Of a DNA stretch of 64,000 bases, positions 27,207 through 36,389 are shown in pieces. The position numbers and the translations under genes were made by a program. The DNA comes from Thermoplasmatales archaeon UBA447 (GTDB taxonomy: Archaea; Thermoplasmatota; Thermoplasmata; Thermoplasmatales; Thermoplasmataceae). Within the stretch, counting starts at the first letter, position 1. Each line of letters begins with the position of its first letter. The stretch is taken from positions 38,599-102,598 of the forward strand of contig DARE01000053.1 in the NCBI GenBank assembly GCA_002503205.1. Direction: 5' to 3'. The notes below the pieces were generated by a model. That model was not told the origin of the DNA, made no database searches, and saw nothing but the letters and a program-made list of their open reading frames with translations.

Positions 27207-27758
27207 ATGGATATAGGAAAAAATTCTGTTCTTATTCCAATTGATATTCAGAAAGGCTTCATGGAGGGCAAATACAGGAACAGGAACAATCCTGATTTCG
27301 AAAGGAATGTATCAGAACTTATGAAATACTGGCGTGAATCAGGTGGGCGCATAATTCACGTAAGGCATGATTCCCTCAGTGAGTCATCTCCCCTAAAGGC
27401 AGGAAAACCTGGGTTCAATTTCTTCAGGGAAGCTGAGCCCCTGGACTCTGAGACCATTATAACGAAACATGTGCACAGCGCTTTCATAGGCACAGATCTT
27501 CTAAAAATGCTGAATTCGATGGAGAAACCGGAACTTTATTTCATGGGTATTACCACAGACCACTGCGTGAGCACCTCGGTTCGTATGGCCTCAGATTATG
27601 GCTTCAATACATCACTGGTATATGACGCCTGTGCCACATTTGACAGGAGATCTGCTGACGGTTCTTTAATAGACTCGCAATTAGTTCATGATTCAGCCAT
27701 TGCATCACTTAAGGGGGAGTTCTGCAAGGTACTTTACACCAGGGACATTATTTCTTAG
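27207..27758 (+). CDS. Isochorismatase-family cysteine hydrolase
   Basis: A 183-residue hydrolase with the three catalytic residues of the family: Asp13 in IPIDIQKGFM, Lys87 in TIITKHVHSAF and Cys120 in GITTDHCVSTSVR. The Cys shows that it is a nicotinamidase/N-carbamoyl-type amidohydrolase rather than a true isochorismatase. The length is usual. It sits 25 bases behind the MFS gene, which hints at uptake and hydrolysis of the same compound. The substrate is unknown. Confidence 0.9.
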   Translation: MDIGKNSVLIPIDIQKGFMEGKYRNRNNPDFERNVSELMKYWRESGGRIIHVRHDSLSESSPLKAGKPGFNFFREAEPLDSETIITKHVHSAFIGTDLLKMLNSMEKPELYFMGITTDHCVSTSVRMASDYGFNTSLVYDACATFDRRSADGSLIDSQLVHDSAIASLKGEFCKVLYTRDIIS

Positions 27759-27899
27759 CTCTGAGAATGGTTAAAAAAAGGATACTTCCTAAATAGTCGC
27801 CCATAATTCAAGGAAAGATTTATGCTCAATAAAATCTGTTAACGCGGATTATGGTACACATTCACCAACTATTTAAGGCGTGAATGAATTCTAAACTAT

Positions 27900-28193
27900 A
27901 TGATAAACGTTGGATTCTTCTATTCTGTAATTCCCGGCAAGGAGGAAGAGTTTGAAACAACATTCAAGGAAGTTGTAAAGTTTCTTAGAACCGGTCATTC
28001 TGGAATCAAGGACGCAAAACTCTACAGGGATGTTGATCAACCAGGAGAGTTCATGATTTTCACAGAATGGGACACCGTTGAATCCTTCAAGGACTTTACC
28101 ACCAGCAGGCCTTTCAAGAATACAACAGAGGCAGGAAAGCAGATTTTAAAGTCCCACCCCCGGCACATAGTGCTCAGGGCAGAGAACATCTGA
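27900..28193 (+). CDS. Antibiotic biosynthesis monooxygenase (ABM) domain protein
   Basis: A single 97-residue dimeric alpha+beta (ferredoxin-like) domain. FFYSVIPGKEEEFETTFKEV is the first strand and helix, and FMIFTEWDTVESFKDF is the typical central part (the EW-D-V-ESF pattern) of the ABM family. Members range from quinol oxidases to heme-degrading enzymes; none can be chosen here. The TATA-like ACTATTTAA around 27870 lies about 27 bases upstream, so the mRNA is probably leaderless. It stands alone. Confidence 0.85.
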   Translation: MINVGFFYSVIPGKEEEFETTFKEVVKFLRTGHSGIKDAKLYRDVDQPGEFMIFTEWDTVESFKDFTTSRPFKNTTEAGKQILKSHPRHIVLRAENI

Positions 28194-28269
28194 TCCTTAA
28201 AACAAGTACTCACCTTATTTTTTCCAGTTCTTCAGGGTTTAGCCATTACATCAAATTGTCTCCCATTGC

Positions 28270-28283
28270 GGAAAAATTTTTCC
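28270..28283. repeat. 14-bp perfect palindrome in a convergent intergenic gap
   Basis: GGAAAAATTTTTCC lies between the 3' ends of the ABM gene and cydB. A wider GCGG/CCGC pair surrounds it loosely. It could end transcription from either side; nothing else is visible in the 157-base gap. Confidence 0.35.
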
Positions 28284-28350
28284 CACAGCAGAAAACCGCC
28301 GTAGAAAAATAAACTCATAAAATTTAAGGAAAGAGATTAAAATAGGTATT

Positions 28351-29301
28351 TTAGACAGATTCTGCTAGTTTCCCATTCTGCTTTGTATATATCCTGAAAA
28401 ACAGGATGGTCATTAACAGAAGAATAACTCCACCCACAATTGTTGAATAGAATATCTGCGTCTGCATGGCTGAATTATTGAGTATGGTGTTGATATTCAG
28501 AGTTTTGCCAAGGAGATATGGGTAGTCTGTCAGTGCAAGGAAAAATACTGCCACGGCAAGAAGGCCTTGAAACAGAATTTTGTTGTGTAGATACTTTTTA
28601 GCTCCTTTTAAAAAGTTTAATACAGGAATTGCCAGCGTTATAACAAGAGGTATTGCGACAAAAGGCAGTGTTGTGAGGTCCCCCATCTCATAGAATGAAA
28701 TTCCTGCAATAATTACCCCAACAATTACTGTGATGAAAGTCATTATAGGATCGACGAAAAGGTCATAGAATATCGAAGCAAGGCCGAAAAGGATGATAGC
28801 AGAGCCAATTACGAACCCGTCATTTGGAAGGAATGAAACGAACTTAGTTGCATCAAAGCTCTGGAGGCTATAGTTTATCCCGGCTCCACTGATCATTGAC
28901 GCATATATCATCAGCACCACTGCACCAAGCACAAATGTTACTACTGCATAGATTTTATAAAGGGATTTCCTGTTCGCAAACCTGTTTTTCCAGACATACT
29001 CCGCACTTATGATTGCAGCATTTCTGAGGATGAACACGATCAGGAAGAACAGTATGTAGCTGATGAACGTGTATGCTATAGGCGGAAGTATTGATGGAAC
29101 AAGTGCTTCCAGATTCACTACATAGAACACGAAAAATGTTCCTGTTATTTCCCATATAGGTATGATGAATGGGATGACCTTTTTCTGGCTCTCCTTGTAC
29201 CTGAATAATATCGCGGATGCAGCCATTAGTTCCATTGAAAGCATGGCAAAGAACATGGAGAATATGCCAATATTGATGAATACTTCAGGATGGAGAGACA
29301 T
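28351..29301 (-). CDS. cydB: Cytochrome bd-type oxidase subunit II
   Basis: A 316-residue membrane protein with about eight or nine helices that partners CydA in the quinol oxidase. It starts MSLHPEVFINIGIFSMFF and has the Glu/aromatic-rich turns ITGTFFVFYVVNLEALVPS of the CydB/AppB family. Sequence conservation in this subunit is weak, so the name rests mainly on overlap with cydA: its ATG lies 17 bases inside the cydA 3' end. No CydX-like peptide or cydCD genes are visible. Confidence 0.8.
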   Translation of the reverse strand: MSLHPEVFINIGIFSMFFAMLSMELMAASAILFRYKESQKKVIPFIIPIWEITGTFFVFYVVNLEALVPSILPPIAYTFISYILFFLIVFILRNAAIISAEYVWKNRFANRKSLYKIYAVVTFVLGAVVLMIYASMISGAGINYSLQSFDATKFVSFLPNDGFVIGSAIILFGLASIFYDLFVDPIMTFITVIVGVIIAGISFYEMGDLTTLPFVAIPLVITLAIPVLNFLKGAKKYLHNKILFQGLLAVAVFFLALTDYPYLLGKTLNINTILNNSAMQTQIFYSTIVGGVILLLMTILFFRIYTKQNGKLAESV

Positions 29302-30649
29302 CTTCCTTTTTCACCCCCGCTGAAAGTTCATCTCCAATTTTACTGTGCTGAAGAAGACGATGTGCAAAGTAGAAGGTAAATGGAACCACTATAAGATAGA
29401 ACAGTATAATGCCTATTCCCAGAGGAATCACACTGGGCGAAGTGTTAGCGGCTGATGAAACTGACATAACATTGTAAATAATCCATGGCTGTCTTCCAAC
29501 TTCATCAGTGACCCATCCTGAATCATATACAACCTCAATTAGAACTCCGGCAACAACCATCCCTAAAAGGCTGAGGTTGTTCAGGTAATTCCTCTTTATG
29601 ATCATCCTGTAAAGCAGGTAAAGGCCAAACAGCCCTACAAGTGAACCTCCGCCAACCATTGTATCAAAGGTAAGATGGATGAAGAGTGGAGGCCAGTCTG
29701 ACTTTGGAAATTGTGACAGGCCTGGTACAACCTGTTTGGAATTGAAGCTGAGGAATGCAAGTATGCTCTGAAGATGTGGTATTGAGATGAAGTAAGCCGG
29801 TGCCCCGTTAACCATTATGCCTCCAAGCCTTTCTGCTGCATCCACTGCAGGATGGAGGTTAAGCTCGATTGCAGCATATTTCAAAGGTTGAAGCGATATG
29901 AGCGTTCTCGCTGCAGAATCTCCGCTTATGCCTGCCAGAACTATTCCTATGAAGCCTGAAACTATGGTTATCTTCATGGCTTTGGAGTAAAGAATCCTTG
30001 CCTGGGTGTCATGATTTTTAATATAGCTGTATGCAAGATATGCCAGGAAGAGGAAAGCACCAGCAGCGAATGTAGCTGTCGTGACATGAGCAACCTCCAC
30101 AAATCCAGAGGGTGACATGAAAGCAGCAACAGGATTCACTCCTGTAATGTTTCCTGTCTTGAGGTATTCCGATATGTTGAATCCTGACGGTGTATTCATA
30201 AAGGCGTTAATCAATGTGATAAAAACTGCTGACATCACAGTTCCTATTGCAACCAACACTGAAAGAAGCCAGTGATGGTATCTGTTCTTGAAGTATTCCC
30301 AGTAATAGACATAAAGGACAAGTGCAATAGCTTCAAGGAAGAAGGCAAAGACCTCATAATAGAATGGAAGAATATCCACTTTACCAATCAGGACCATGAA
30401 AGATGGCCAGAGTGCGAAAAGTTCTACTGCCAGAACAGTACCACTGGCTGTCCCAACAGCAAAGAAGACCACAAGTGCCTTGGAAAACCTTCTGGCAATG
30501 GCTTCATAATACCGGTCCTTTCTCCTTATCCCAAGAAACTCTGCGGTTGAAATAAGTATAGCAAGCGAAATGCTCAGAGTGACTATGAGAATATGGGCTC
30601 CAAGAGTATACCCCATTAGAAATCTGTCAAAGCCGACGATTGAAACCAT
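29285..30649 (-). CDS. cydA: Cytochrome bd-type oxidase subunit I
   Basis: The heme-carrying catalytic subunit, 454 residues, about nine membrane helices. The N-terminal helix carries His19 in FLMGYTLGAHILIVTLS, the heme b595 ligand position. FAVGTASGTVLAVELFALWP is a well-conserved helix 3-4 region, and GWVTDEVGRQPWIIYNVM holds the GRQPW motif. The Q-loop is short, as in many archaeal forms. The ATG at 30649 has an AAATATTT box about 23 bases upstream, which suggests a leaderless mRNA. It would oxidise a quinol with O2, helping respiration or oxygen removal. Confidence 0.9.
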   Translation of the reverse strand: MVSIVGFDRFLMGYTLGAHILIVTLSISLAILISTAEFLGIRRKDRYYEAIARRFSKALVVFFAVGTASGTVLAVELFALWPSFMVLIGKVDILPFYYEVFAFFLEAIALVLYVYYWEYFKNRYHHWLLSVLVAIGTVMSAVFITLINAFMNTPSGFNISEYLKTGNITGVNPVAAFMSPSGFVEVAHVTTATFAAGAFLFLAYLAYSYIKNHDTQARILYSKAMKITIVSGFIGIVLAGISGDSAARTLISLQPLKYAAIELNLHPAVDAAERLGGIMVNGAPAYFISIPHLQSILAFLSFNSKQVVPGLSQFPKSDWPPLFIHLTFDTMVGGGSLVGLFGLYLLYRMIIKRNYLNNLSLLGMVVAGVLIEVVYDSGWVTDEVGRQPWIIYNVMSVSSAANTSPSVIPLGIGIILFYLIVVPFTFYFAHRLLQHSKIGDELSAGVKKEDVSPS

Positions 30650-30849
30650 AATTGCTTATCTCAATCAAATATTTACGTTATATGGACTAAAAATCACTCC
30701 TATTAACAATTTCCCAAGGAATGTATCAAAGCAGGCAAAGTTGGATCGTAACCCGTTTTGTGCCCAATTTGTAAATCCTTTAAGAGGTAACAAGAAATTA
30801 TATTGTAATTGTTGGTTCAGGAAACAAATTCAATTCCATCGCATTAAAG

Positions 30850-31464
30850 CTATCTTTCACCGAACTCGCTCATTATAGCTGCCATTATGAGCACCAGATA
30901 TCTGTCACAATCCCCATTAAATTCTAGTTTCCATCTGTCACGCATTGAAACTATGGGAGCATGCAATAAAGCAACCTGGGCACCATTGCTGTCAAGAACT
31001 TCTAGTGATTTTCTGAACCCACTATATTCAGAAATCAGTATAGGGTTTGAACCTGTATCAGTGATCTCCACCTTCTCCTTTGCTAGGTTCATTAAATAGT
31101 GCGCTGCCTTGAATTTCTCCTCTGTCTCATTCCCATTCATTATTGAAAAATCATTCTTTTTATGGAAAAAGTTCAGTGACTTCACCGAATAAATATAATT
31201 TCCTGCCAGATCCCCTATTTTGAAATTAAGGAAGCCTTCAACCATCTGTGCTATTCTGTTTAACAATCCTCCACCGGGCTGCTGAGGATTGCCAGGAGAT
31301 GGGTCGTAATCAATTCTGAGTACCTCATTGTCGTTCTCATCCCTGACAATCTTTGTCCGGTACTTCTCGAAATTTATGGGCACTCCTTCGATGTATGGCT
31401 TTATTATTTTTTTATCCATCATGTACAGAATCCTGCTTTCCTTTATGTTTGACTGATCTGCCAT
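30850..31464 (-). CDS. LURP-one/scramblase-like (tubby C-like fold) protein, tentative
   Basis: A 204-residue soluble protein. The C-terminal half reads like the LOR/COG4894 fold: a strand-rich stretch SLEVLDSNGAQVALLHAP, then VSMRDRWKLEFNGDCDRYLVLIMAAIMSE, similar to the family ending with a long hydrophobic helix after the D-x-D turn. The N-terminal part has a Pro/Gly-rich turn (SPGNPQQPGGG) inside a strand region. ATG at 31464 is preferred over 31479 because the first five residues of the longer version lie in an AT-rich leader. The role is unknown; no operon partners. Confidence 0.5.
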   Translation of the reverse strand: MADQSNIKESRILYMMDKKIIKPYIEGVPINFEKYRTKIVRDENDNEVLRIDYDPSPGNPQQPGGGLLNRIAQMVEGFLNFKIGDLAGNYIYSVKSLNFFHKKNDFSIMNGNETEEKFKAAHYLMNLAKEKVEITDTGSNPILISEYSGFRKSLEVLDSNGAQVALLHAPIVSMRDRWKLEFNGDCDRYLVLIMAAIMSEFGER

Positions 31465-31479
31465 TATAATACCAAACAA

Positions 31480-31778
31480 TTAATTTATTTTAATTTTTCT
31501 AAAAAAATTTTATCTATTTTACATCCAACCATAGGAATCCTAAAGTTTACTGCATGGCTCAATGACTGATTTCTTTAATATTTACAACAGGAAAATCTCG
31601 AAATTGCTTTAATATAATTGCATCAATTGCTTTGCAGAGGACATTATTTCAATACCTGATGAAATCATCTTAATTTTGAGAAAATTAAAATTATGCAATT
31701 GGGTAGACTAATATATGAAGATAGATTTATATATATTCGAAATGTTAAGCATATGACATTTGTCAGACAGAGGTCATT
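31480..31778 (+). promoter_or_regulatory. 299-base divergent intergenic region with the smc promoter
   Basis: No gene is seen. TTTATATATA at 31727-31736 is a strong TATA box; a start about 26 bases on (near 31757) would give a roughly 22-base leader. GAGGT at 31771-31775 is a close Shine-Dalgarno site three bases before the smc ATG at 31779. The rest is AT-rich without clear repeats. Confidence 0.6.
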
Positions 31779-34700
31779 ATGATAGTCGAGTCTTTGGAAC
31801 TGGATAACTTCAAGTCCTTCGGTAAGAAGGTTCAGATATTTTTTAGAAAGGGATTTACGGTGATAAGTGGCCCAAATGGAAGCGGGAAGTCCAACATCGG
31901 GGACTCATTCCTGTTTGTAATGGGTGAACGGTCAAACAAGACTGTTAGGGCTGACAGGTTGTCAGACCTCATCCACAAAAGTTCTAAAGGGGAAAGGCAG
32001 AAAAATTATTGCAGCGTTTCAATAAGAATAGATACTGAGGATAAAAGCGCGGAAGAAAAGGACAGGAAGGTGGAGATTAGAAGGGAAGTGGTATCTGAAA
32101 GTGATGGCTACAAATCTAACTATTTCATAAATGGCCGCAAGGTAAGGTATTCAGAGGTTTCCACAATGCTGGATTCTTTCCGGATTTTCCTTGACTCTTA
32201 CAGTTTTGTTCTCCAGGGTGACATAAATAATATCGTGAAAATGAGTGGAGGCGAGAGGAGGAAATTGCTGGAATCCATAGCCGGCATAGAAAGTTTTGAT
32301 CTGCAGATTGACAAAGCAAAATACGATATTGAGACTCTTAACTCAAACCTTGGTAAACTGGAGGTTCTGGAGGAGGAACTGAAGGGCAGGAAGATCTCTC
32401 TTGAGATTGAGAGGGAGATAGCCCAGAAATATATGGACCTGACAAACAGGCTGAAAAACCTGAAATTCACTGAACTGTCGATTCAACAGGATTTCCTGAG
32501 GAGGGAAATAACATCACAGACAGACCAGATCTCATCATTCGAAAATGAGATTCAGCAGCTAAATTTAGAGGTCTCAGAATTACTGGCCCAGCTCAATGAT
32601 CTGAAAAGCAGGATTGATGTAGAAAAAGAAAATCTCGAGAGAACCGGAAATTCTGAGTTGAAAGAGATAAGGCAAAAAATTCAGGATCTTAAAATCAGTC
32701 TTGCCTCCAACCGGATGAAGAGTTCTGATCTGAAGGACAACGGTGCATCAGTAAGATCGGAAATTGAGTCAAATACAAAATATCAAGAGGAATCGTCCAG
32801 GAGGTTACAGTGGCTCGAGTCTAACATAAGGGAAAGCGAAGCCATTTTAAAGGAAACATCTGATAAGTTGTCAGAGAAGAACGAAATACTTAAAAAACTG
32901 AGAGAGTCCTCAGCAGAGAATTCTAAAGTTCTCATGAGTCTGCAGGAGTCAATCCGCAGACACGACGAAGAACTATCAGTAATGAATTCAGAGCTTGAGT
33001 CGCTGCAGGAAAAACAGAAGGAGCTGGCAGTGGAAAGAAGCCGTCTTAACACTGAGATGGCTTCAATTGAAAATCGCATAGGTGAGGTTGAATTCCAGAT
33101 TAAGGATTACAGGTGGGCAATAAGGGAGATAAATGAAACTGAAACAACAAGTTCAGAAAGTTTTCAGGAGCTTAACCGCAGATACTACTCCCTGAAATCA
33201 GAGCTTTCGGCCAAGAGGCAAAGGAAGGATGAGATAGTTAGGGAGCTCTCAAGGCTTAACCATGAATATTCTCAGATCCAGATTTCACTGGGTTCCCGTG
33301 GATTCACAGTAAACAGGGCTCTGGCCACAATTCTGGAAGCAAGAAACAGCGGCTCAATACAGGGAATTATAGGGCCTCTAAAGGAGTTAATCTCCTATGA
33401 CCAGAAGTTCAGGCAGGCAGTTGAGGCAGCAGCAGGCTCAAGGCTAAACTCTGTGGTCGTCAGAGACGATGGGGTTGCCGAAGAATGCCTTAACCTGCTT
33501 AAGTCAAGCCGAACCGGAAAGTTGACTTTTCTGCCTATGAACAAGATGCTCCCAGGCAGGCCAAGGGGAAAGGCAATAACTGTGCGTTCTTCCGAGGGAT
33601 CCCTTGGGTATATATTTGAAAACCTGAAGTACCATGAGGAGTATTCAAACGTAATATGGTACGCATTTCAGGATACTGTGATCGTGGATACCGTCAGATC
33701 AGCCCGAAAATATATGGGTGGCATTCGTATGGTCACACTTGATGGGGATATTTTTGAGGCTAGTGGAGCTATATCCGGTGGATTTACGGAAAGAGCTAAG
33801 AATAGTGAGGACCTGGAAAACAGGGCAAAGTCTCTCTCAGAATCCATTCAGGCTCTCAATGCTGAACTCTCTTCTCTAGAGGTTGATATTGCAGATATTT
33901 CCGCATCATTTGAATCTGTATCTTCTGATTTGCAGTCAAGATCGCAGGATCAGGGTTCCCACAAAACAAAACTTAACATGCTCAACGAGAATCTTGAGAA
34001 GGCAACAGTGCAGCTTGACGAGCTGAGGCCACAGGAGGAAGCAAAGAAGAGGGAGATTACAGATCTTGATGTAAGGTTTAACTCTATTTCAGCTAGCATA
34101 GAGGAGATTAAGAAAATGATATCTTCTGAGAATGAAGCGAAGGAAAAAGATTTCACTGAGTTCAGAAGAATTTCTCCATCCTATGCTTCCCAGGACGAGG
34201 ACCTGAACTCGGAGATAGAATCCCTTTCATCCAAGAAAAGTGAATACGCCCTGGAAATATCCAAACTCCGTTCAGAAATGGAGTTCATACAGAAGAATGT
34301 CCAGAATGTCATATCAAAAAACAGAACACTTGAGGACGACCTGAACTCAAAACGTTCCCAGATATCATCACTTGAGGCTCAGGAGAAAACATTATCTTCT
34401 GATCTTGAAAAACTTCTCGCGCTTGAAACTCAGATCGATGAACGAACCAGAGAGACAGTTGAAAGAATAAGAAGCATGGAGCGTGAAGAAAGTTCCATCA
34501 ATGATAGCATCGAATCCACAAGAGCTATGATTTCAACAAAGAAGGAGATGATGATAACCCTTCAGGGAAAAAGAGAGAATTCACAGAACAGGTTAAGGGA
34601 TATTGAAGGGGAGATCAGTATATCGGAAGGCACCAGGATCGAATCCGTGAAAACGGTATCCGAAGCAAGGTCATTGATGACAGCAACCATGAACGATATA

Positions 34701-35354
34701 GAATCCCTGGGACCTGTGAACCAGAAGGCTATAGAGGAGTTCGATAAAGTATCCAGGGATCTCGATTCAATAAGAGGGGAAATTGAACAGCTCTCCTCGG
34801 AAAAGAAACAGCTTGTGGATCTCACTGAAAGGCTTACCGAACAGAAGAAATCCGCATTCATGGATATGTTCCATGGTATAAACAATTCAATGAGAGCAAT
34901 ATATGAACAGCTCTCTGGAGGTGGGGATGCTTTCCTGGAGCTCAGTGATCCAGAAAATCCTCTGGAGTCTGAAGTCACTATAAGGGCCAGGCCGAAGGGG
35001 TCGAACTTTACAAAACTTGAAGCACTGAGTGGAGGAGAGAAAAGCCTCACCGCTCTTTCATTTATCCTTGCGGTTCAGAGAATCAATCCCTCTCCATTCT
35101 ATTATCTGGATGAGGTGGACATGTTTCTTGACGGAGCAAATGCAGAGAGGGTTGGTAAGCTTTTCAAGGCAAACTCAGGGACTTCACAAATATTCTCTGT
35201 TTCTTTGAGGAAATCAATGCTGAAGTACGCAGATAATGTGGTAGCTGTGGTTAATGTCGATGGTGAAAATTCCAATGTATACGAGAAGAGTTTCCATGAG
35301 GGGTTAGATCAGGAGAGAGGTGATGAAGACGAACAGGGAAGAGATTCTGCATAG
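31779..35354 (+). CDS. smc: Chromosome segregation/condensation protein SMC
   Basis: The ATPase that extrudes or compacts DNA loops together with ScpA. It has 1191 residues, a normal length. The Walker A GPNGSGKSN is at 31-39 and the head-associated VLQGDINNI near 145. Two long coiled coils surround a hinge at about 510-680 (SIQGIIGPLKELI to DGDIFEASGAISGGF). The C-terminal head carries the signature LSGGEKSLTALS and Walker B PFYYLDEVDMFLDG. Next comes scpA with a 32-base overlap (from its ATG), and two Cas4-like pieces and tyrS continue the run. Confidence 0.98.
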   Translation: MIVESLELDNFKSFGKKVQIFFRKGFTVISGPNGSGKSNIGDSFLFVMGERSNKTVRADRLSDLIHKSSKGERQKNYCSVSIRIDTEDKSAEEKDRKVEIRREVVSESDGYKSNYFINGRKVRYSEVSTMLDSFRIFLDSYSFVLQGDINNIVKMSGGERRKLLESIAGIESFDLQIDKAKYDIETLNSNLGKLEVLEEELKGRKISLEIEREIAQKYMDLTNRLKNLKFTELSIQQDFLRREITSQTDQISSFENEIQQLNLEVSELLAQLNDLKSRIDVEKENLERTGNSELKEIRQKIQDLKISLASNRMKSSDLKDNGASVRSEIESNTKYQEESSRRLQWLESNIRESEAILKETSDKLSEKNEILKKLRESSAENSKVLMSLQESIRRHDEELSVMNSELESLQEKQKELAVERSRLNTEMASIENRIGEVEFQIKDYRWAIREINETETTSSESFQELNRRYYSLKSELSAKRQRKDEIVRELSRLNHEYSQIQISLGSRGFTVNRALATILEARNSGSIQGIIGPLKELISYDQKFRQAVEAAAGSRLNSVVVRDDGVAEECLNLLKSSRTGKLTFLPMNKMLPGRPRGKAITVRSSEGSLGYIFENLKYHEEYSNVIWYAFQDTVIVDTVRSARKYMGGIRMVTLDGDIFEASGAISGGFTERAKNSEDLENRAKSLSESIQALNAELSSLEVDIADISASFESVSSDLQSRSQDQGSHKTKLNMLNENLEKATVQLDELRPQEEAKKREITDLDVRFNSISASIEEIKKMISSENEAKEKDFTEFRRISPSYASQDEDLNSEIESLSSKKSEYALEISKLRSEMEFIQKNVQNVISKNRTLEDDLNSKRSQISSLEAQEKTLSSDLEKLLALETQIDERTRETVERIRSMEREESSINDSIESTRAMISTKKEMMITLQGKRENSQNRLRDIEGEISISEGTRIESVKTVSEARSLMTATMNDIESLGPVNQKAIEEFDKVSRDLDSIRGEIEQLSSEKKQLVDLTERLTEQKKSAFMDMFHGINNSMRAIYEQLSGGGDAFLELSDPENPLESEVTIRARPKGSNFTKLEALSGGEKSLTALSFILAVQRINPSPFYYLDEVDMFLDGANAERVGKLFKANSGTSQIFSVSLRKSMLKYADNVVAVVNVDGENSNVYEKSFHEGLDQERGDEDEQGRDSA

Positions 35355-36120
35355 CCTCATAGTTCAGGGAAACATGCTGGAAAGCGATACGGAGAATTAT
35401 ATCACCATACTCGAATCCTCAAAAACAGAGATACACTTCGATGATCCGCTGGAGGAGCTCATAGCAGGGGTTTTCAACATGTGCCTCAATGGAACACTTG
35501 ATCCCTGGTCTGTGGACATCGGTGCCTTCAGCAGGATCTTTTCAAATTTTATAGACCGAAATTTCAGGGATTTCTATGTTGCAGGATACCTTATCCAGAG
35601 TGCCTGGAGGATACTTTCACTGAAGTCTGATGAAGCCGTTCTAAGAAGATTCAGGAGTGAAGAGGAGGAAAACGCAGAGGAAATTGAATTCGAAGATGGA
35701 GTTAACATCAAGTCCCGGGAAGATCCCCTGGAGCTGAAAGAGCCAGTCATACACAGTGAAAGGAGGAAAGTTTTCCTCGTCGAGCTTTTGGATGTGATGA
35801 AGGATGCCTATGAATATTCTGGGAAAAAACGGCATGAAAGGAGATTTGAAGTTGAACATCCAACCGGAGATATAGATTCCATATTTGAGAAGCTTCACCC
35901 GGAAGAGCCTGAAAAGGAGGCCAGGGACATTCTGGATGTGATCAAAAGCATTAATTCTGAGCCAATCAACATAGACAGTATTCCAACAAACCTGGGAGTT
36001 ACAGGGCAATCACTGCTTGTTTACTGTATGTTTCTTGCCCGGGATAGAGAGATCGATATAGAACAGGAATATCCGTTCGGCCCAATCACTCTGAGGGTTA
36101 ACAGTGAGTTGAAAAAATGA
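35323..36120 (+). CDS. scpA: Segregation and condensation protein A (kleisin)
   Basis: The kleisin bridges the SMC heads. Residues 35-90 contain FDDPLEELIAGVFNM and LDPWSVDIGAFSRIFSNFI, the family's PWDVDI-type signature. A charged acidic linker follows (about 110-125), and the C-terminal winged helix lies near 200-265 (ITLRVNSELKK at the end). GGAGAGGTG just before ATG 35323 gives the start; a GTG at 35320 is adjacent. It overlaps smc at its 5' end and the next gene by four bases at the 3' end (ATGA), so the four genes are coupled. No ScpB is visible. Confidence 0.88.
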   Translation: MKTNREEILHSLIVQGNMLESDTENYITILESSKTEIHFDDPLEELIAGVFNMCLNGTLDPWSVDIGAFSRIFSNFIDRNFRDFYVAGYLIQSAWRILSLKSDEAVLRRFRSEEEENAEEIEFEDGVNIKSREDPLELKEPVIHSERRKVFLVELLDVMKDAYEYSGKKRHERRFEVEHPTGDIDSIFEKLHPEEPEKEARDILDVIKSINSEPINIDSIPTNLGVTGQSLLVYCMFLARDREIDIEQEYPFGPITLRVNSELKK

Positions 36121-36389
36121 CCTCAATGAATGAACATTCTGAAAATGCAACAAGAATTATCCCAGCATCTGAGATTTCCCAGTATGAGTTCTGCAACGTT
36201 GCCTGGGAGATGGATAGGGCCGGTGTTCCACATTCAACACAATCTTCAGTGAGGATGAGAAGGGGCATAACAAAACATCAGAAGAAAGAGAGGCAATTCC
36301 GGTATGCCAGGGCACTTTCCATAAGCATGGTCATTCTAATGGCTATATTAATAATAACAACTGTACTGATGCTTGCGGGATTGGTTTGA
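36117..36389 (+). CDS. Cas4-like membrane nuclease, N-terminal piece
   Basis: A 90-residue protein that looks like the front of a Cas4/RecB-type PD-(D/E)XK nuclease. Cys26 in EISQYEFCNVAWEMDRAG would be the first iron-sulfur ligand, and RMRRGITKHQKKERQ (His54) matches the helix with the metal-binding His. The chain then ends in a membrane helix (about 68-90). The catalytic strand, the last three cysteines and a second membrane helix are in the next gene. The ATG overlaps the scpA stop, and its TGA overlaps the TTG of the next gene. A single polypeptide in relatives would be expected to have a helical hairpin here. Confidence 0.7.
   Translation: MTSMNEHSENATRIIPASEISQYEFCNVAWEMDRAGVPHSTQSSVRMRRGITKHQKKERQFRYARALSISMVILMAILIITTVLMLAGLV

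Noticed and set aside
28270..28283. Palindrome GGAAAAATTTTTCC as a regulator site
   Set aside because: It lies between two gene ends; a terminator or chance A/T run is simpler.
33950..35050. Long minus-strand ORFs inside smc
   Set aside because: They are Ser/Phe-rich antisense frames of the coiled-coil coding sequence.
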